Below, in pieces: positions 22,975 to 25,017 of a stretch of DNA of 25,017 nt. Both the position numbers and the translations under genes were made by a program. Within the stretch, counting starts at the first letter, position 1; the number at the start of each line of letters is the position of its first letter. Origin of the DNA: Nitriliruptorales bacterium (GTDB lineage: Bacteria; Actinomycetota; Nitriliruptoria; Euzebyales; Egibacteraceae); NCBI GenBank assembly GCA_007133145.1, contig SLNF01000209.1, positions 1 through 25,017 on the forward strand, written 5' to 3'. The notes under the pieces are model-generated. The model ran no database searches. It saw nothing but the letters and a program-made list of their open reading frames with translations, and was not told the origin of the DNA.

Positions 22975-24510
22975 CTACTCCTCGAGCTTGGGGAAGAGCA
23001 CCTTCCCGCGCTCGGTCCGCACACCCGGCGCGAGGCCTCCCGGCTCGCCGGCCTCGGGCAGCCGCTGACCCTCGAGGGCCTCGTCGATGCCGAGCTTGTC
23101 CCACAGCCTTGCGGCCATGCCGGGCATGACCGGGCTCGAGAGCACGGCGATGACCCGCAGCGCGTCGACGCATTCGTAGAGCACCCGGTCGAGGTCGTCG
23201 GTTGCGCCCTGCTTGTGCAGCGCCCACGGCTGACGCGCCTCGACGTAGCGATTCACGCCACGCACGAGCTGCCAGAGGTCCTCGAGGCCCTTCTTGAAGG
23301 CGAGACGGTCGAAGGCCGCGAGTCCGGCCAGGGCGGCCTCCCGGTCCCGGGAGAGCTGCGCCTCGGCGTCGCCGGCGGCACCGGCCGGCGCGGGCACGAC
23401 CCCGTCGCGGTAGCTGCCGACCATGTTGAGGACGCGGTTGACGAGGTTGCCGAGGTCGTTGGCGAGGTCGGTGGTGTAGCGCTCCTCCATCGACTCCCAG
23501 CTGAACGTGCCGTCCTGGCCGAAGGAGATCTCCCGGAGGAAGTAGTAGCGGTAGCAGTCGACGCCGAAGTGCTCGACGAGCTCGGCGGGGCGGATCCCCG
23601 TGGCGTTGGACTTGCCCATCTTCTCCCCTCCGACGAGCAGGAAGCCATGGGCGTAGACCTGGTGGGGCACCTCGACCCCGGCGGCGATGAGCATCGCTGG
23701 CCAGTAGACGGCATGGAAGCGCAGGATGTCCTTGCCGATGAGGTGGACGTCGGCGGGCCAGCGCCGCGCGAAGGCCTCCGAGTCGGCGCCGTAGCCGGCA
23801 GCGGTGATGTAGTTGAGGAGGGCATCGAACCAGACGTAGAAGATGTGGCCGTCGTCCCAGGGGCAAGGCACGCCCCAGCTGAACTCGGTGCGGGTCGCGG
23901 AGATGTCCTCGAGGCCGGCCTCGACGAAGGCCCGCACCTCGTTGCGACGCACGTCGGGCTGGACGAAGCCGGGATGGGCGTCGTAGAGGTCGAGCAGCGC
24001 CGGGGCGTACTTCGAGAGCCGGAAGAACCAGTTCTCCTGCTCGAGGCGCTCGACGGGGAGGCGGTGGATGGGGCAGAGCTCGCCCTCGAGCAGCTCGGCC
24101 TCGGCGTAGTAGCCCTCGCAGCGCACGCAGTACGGCCCGACGTACGTGGACTTGTAGAGGTCGCCCTGGTCATAGAGACGCTGCATGAACTCCTGCACGC
24201 GCGCCTCGTGGCGGTCCTCGGTCGTGCGGATGAAGTCGTCGTTGGAGATGTCGAGCAGGTCGAGCATCTCCTTCCAACGCGGCAGGATGCCGTCGCAGTG
24301 CTGCTGGGGGGTCATGCCGCGCTCCTCGGCGGCGCGGGCGACCTTCTGGCCGTGCTCGTCGGTGCCGGTGAGGAAGTGCACACGGTCGCCGTTGAGCCGG
24401 CGCCAACGGGCGAGCACGTCGGCGGCCACCGTGGTGTAGGCGTGGCCGATGTGCGGCACGTCGTTGACGTAGTAGATGGGCGTCGTGAGGTAGAAGGTGT
24501 CCTTACCCAT
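22975..24510 (-). CDS. metG: Methionyl-tRNA synthetase
   Basis: Charges tRNA-Met and initiator tRNA. The 511-aa class I enzyme starts FYLTTPIYYVNDVPHIGHAY with the HIGH motif. FLTGTDEHGQKV follows, then a connective-peptide knuckle (CVRCEGYYAEAEL and CPIHRLP) and FYVWFDALLNY. The KMSKS loop appears as KMGKSNATG, with Gly replacing the first Ser. The anticodon-binding helical domain has ANDLGNLVNRVLNMV and WALHKQ. It lacks the C-terminal tRNA-binding (EMAP-like) extension of E. coli MetRS, like other actinobacterial enzymes. ATG 24510 has GAGGT about 9 nt upstream. A downstream ECF sigma gene follows after 51 bp, and the gene diverges from the AbrB-type regulator across a 67-bp gap. Confidence 0.98.
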   Translation of the reverse strand: MGKDTFYLTTPIYYVNDVPHIGHAYTTVAADVLARWRRLNGDRVHFLTGTDEHGQKVARAAEERGMTPQQHCDGILPRWKEMLDLLDISNDDFIRTTEDRHEARVQEFMQRLYDQGDLYKSTYVGPYCVRCEGYYAEAELLEGELCPIHRLPVERLEQENWFFRLSKYAPALLDLYDAHPGFVQPDVRRNEVRAFVEAGLEDISATRTEFSWGVPCPWDDGHIFYVWFDALLNYITAAGYGADSEAFARRWPADVHLIGKDILRFHAVYWPAMLIAAGVEVPHQVYAHGFLLVGGEKMGKSNATGIRPAELVEHFGVDCYRYYFLREISFGQDGTFSWESMEERYTTDLANDLGNLVNRVLNMVGSYRDGVVPAPAGAAGDAEAQLSRDREAALAGLAAFDRLAFKKGLEDLWQLVRGVNRYVEARQPWALHKQGATDDLDRVLYECVDALRVIAVLSSPVMPGMAARLWDKLGIDEALEGQRLPEAGEPGGLAPGVRTERGKVLFPKLEE

Positions 24511-24519
24511 GGATGGGTA
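24504..24519. repeat. Inverted repeat TACCCAT-GG-ATGGGTA over the metG start
   Basis: A perfect 7-bp inverted repeat with a 2-bp spacer that includes the metG start codon (24510-24508). It could be an operator, possibly for the divergent AbrB-type regulator, or an mRNA hairpin affecting metG initiation. It could also be chance, since the start codon itself supplies part of it. Confidence 0.4.
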
Positions 24520-24561
24520 CCTCGCCAAGTCGCGGGTTGGGGGTCTGCTGCGGGCCGGCCG

Positions 24562-24570
24562 GATAGTATC
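24562..24570. promoter_or_regulatory. Symmetric -10 element, possible bidirectional promoter
   Basis: GATAGTATC is a palindrome around its central base. It gives TAGTAT on the + strand (24564-24569), 8 nt before the AbrB-gene ATG, and TACTAT on the - strand (24568-24563), 52 nt before the metG ATG. The 8-nt spacing to ATG without any Shine-Dalgarno fits leaderless initiation for the + gene. No convincing -35 is visible on either side. Confidence 0.45.
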
Positions 24571-24577
24571 GACCCCC

Positions 24578-24859
24578 ATGGCAGGCCAGGGAATCCGGCG
24601 CAAGATCGACGACCTTGGGCGCGTCGTGATCCCGTCGCAGTTCCGCCGCGCGCTCGGCATCGACGAGGGCGACGAGCTCGAGATCACCCTCGAGTCCGAC
24701 CGCGTCGTCATCGGCCCCGCGATCGACCAGTGCACGTTCTGCGGCGCCGAAGGCGAGCTCACGACCTTCCGCGACAAGCCGGTGTGCTGGTCGTGCACCG
24801 CCGCGGTCCGCGCGCTCGACCGCGAGCGCACCGACGAGGCCTCGAGTCCCTTCGGCTGA
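24578..24859 (+). CDS. SpoVT/AbrB-type transcriptional regulator with C-terminal zinc ribbon
   Basis: The 93-aa protein has an N-terminal swapped-hairpin AbrB DNA-binding domain (5-48: GIRRKIDDLGRVVIPSQFRR, ALGIDEGDELEI, DRVVIGP). A compact four-cysteine module follows: C52-T-F-C55 and C70-W-S-C73 flanking an FRDKPVC hairpin, a likely zinc ribbon. Such AbrB-plus-ribbon proteins are familiar in Firmicutes and in some deep actinobacteria. They act as dimers or tetramers on AT-biased or bent operators. The start at ATG 24578 is chosen because the conserved domain begins at residue 5. Earlier in-frame starts (from 24497) run through the -10 region. It is one of only two complete + strand genes here. 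B. subtilis abrB is likewise divergent from metS. The target genes are unknown; autoregulation is plausible. Confidence 0.9.
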   Translation: MAGQGIRRKIDDLGRVVIPSQFRRALGIDEGDELEITLESDRVVIGPAIDQCTFCGAEGELTTFRDKPVCWSCTAAVRALDRERTDEASSPFG

Positions 24860-24870
24860 GCGTCGCCAGG

Positions 24871-24905
24871 TGGCCCCCGGGCCCCGCCGGGCGGCGCGCC
24901 GCGGG
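24871..24905. terminator. GC-only palindromic stretch between convergent genes
   Basis: Just after the AbrB-type gene lie GGCCC-CC-GGGCC (24872-24883) and the 12-bp palindrome GCGGCGCGCCGC (24891-24902). The position, between a + strand stop at 24859 and a - strand stop at 24911, suits bidirectional termination, but the loops are small and no T-run is present. Confidence 0.3.
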
Positions 24906-24910
24906 AGTCC

Positions 24911-25017
24911 TCAGCCCGAGGACGACGAGCTCGCGGCTCCCGCCGCGGCGGCGGCCGTCACCGCGGCCATCGCCGCGGCCTGCGCCTGCGCAACGGCCTC
25001 GCCGACCTCGCCGGTCA
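24911..25017 (-). CDS. C-terminal end of an unidentified protein (truncated by the window)
   Basis: A frame enters from the right edge on the - strand and ends at TGA 24913-24911. The visible tail is about 34 residues of Ala-rich sequence (TGEVGEAVAQAQAAAMAAV ... SSSSG) with G/C-ending codons. No family can be recognised. By comparison with B. subtilis, where rsmI precedes the abrB/metS pair, rsmI would be the positional expectation, but nothing in the residues supports that. Such a low-complexity stretch could also be non-coding. Confidence 0.4.
   Translation of the reverse strand, partial: TGEVGEAVAQAQAAAMAAVTAAAAAGAASSSSSG

Overview
The window is about 25 kb of very GC-rich DNA with actinobacterial gene content: a resuscitation-promoting factor (DUF348-G5-Rpf), DUF501, a SigE-family ECF sigma factor, and a gene order that runs parallel to the M. 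tuberculosis Rv1007c-Rv1026 block. A SpoVT/AbrB-type regulator divergent from metG and a phosphofructokinase with PPi-type active-site residues suggest a lineage outside the classical Actinomycetes, perhaps Nitriliruptoria-like. That placement is inference; no rRNA gene or other taxonomic marker is present.

Layout. The left edge (+ strand) holds the last codons of an unidentified protein overlapping a DUF1667 gene. A hairpin then separates convergent genes, and almost everything else lies on the - strand, so it is transcribed from right to left. Read in that direction from the right edge: a partial C-terminus; an AbrB-type regulator (+ strand, divergent); metG; an ECF sigma factor with an overlapping membrane-anchored partner; tatD, rpf, rsmA; ispE; tRNA-Gln(UUG); glmU, prs, a LysM membrane protein, rplY, pth, mfd; a SurA-like lipoprotein and mazG; pfk; eno, divIC/ftsB, an ElaA-type acetyltransferase and a Nudix hydrolase; a roughly 620-bp non-coding, structure-rich interval; then DUF501 and ppx/gppA. 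Many junctions are 1-4 bp overlaps (ATGA, GTGA, TGATG), pointing to translational coupling.

Functions. The block combines envelope precursor supply (glmU, ispE), PRPP synthesis (prs), translation and its quality control (metG, rsmA, rplY, pth, tRNA-Gln), DNA repair coupled to transcription (mfd), nucleotide-pool cleaning (mazG, Nudix), glycolysis (pfk, eno), division (divIC) and wall remodelling (rpf, LysM, SurA-like foldase). It is largely a conserved housekeeping neighbourhood.

The most interesting signals are in the details. pth and rsmA both lack any ATG, GTG or TTG that would keep their conserved N-termini. Each has a well-placed CTG instead: for pth, 9 nt after a GAGGAG Shine-Dalgarno; for rsmA, in a CTGA overlap with rpf. 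Other points are the PPi-type phosphofructokinase, the symmetric divergent promoter between metG and the AbrB gene, a G-quadruplex and hairpin cluster upstream of DUF501, and the uncharacterised sigma-factor partner.
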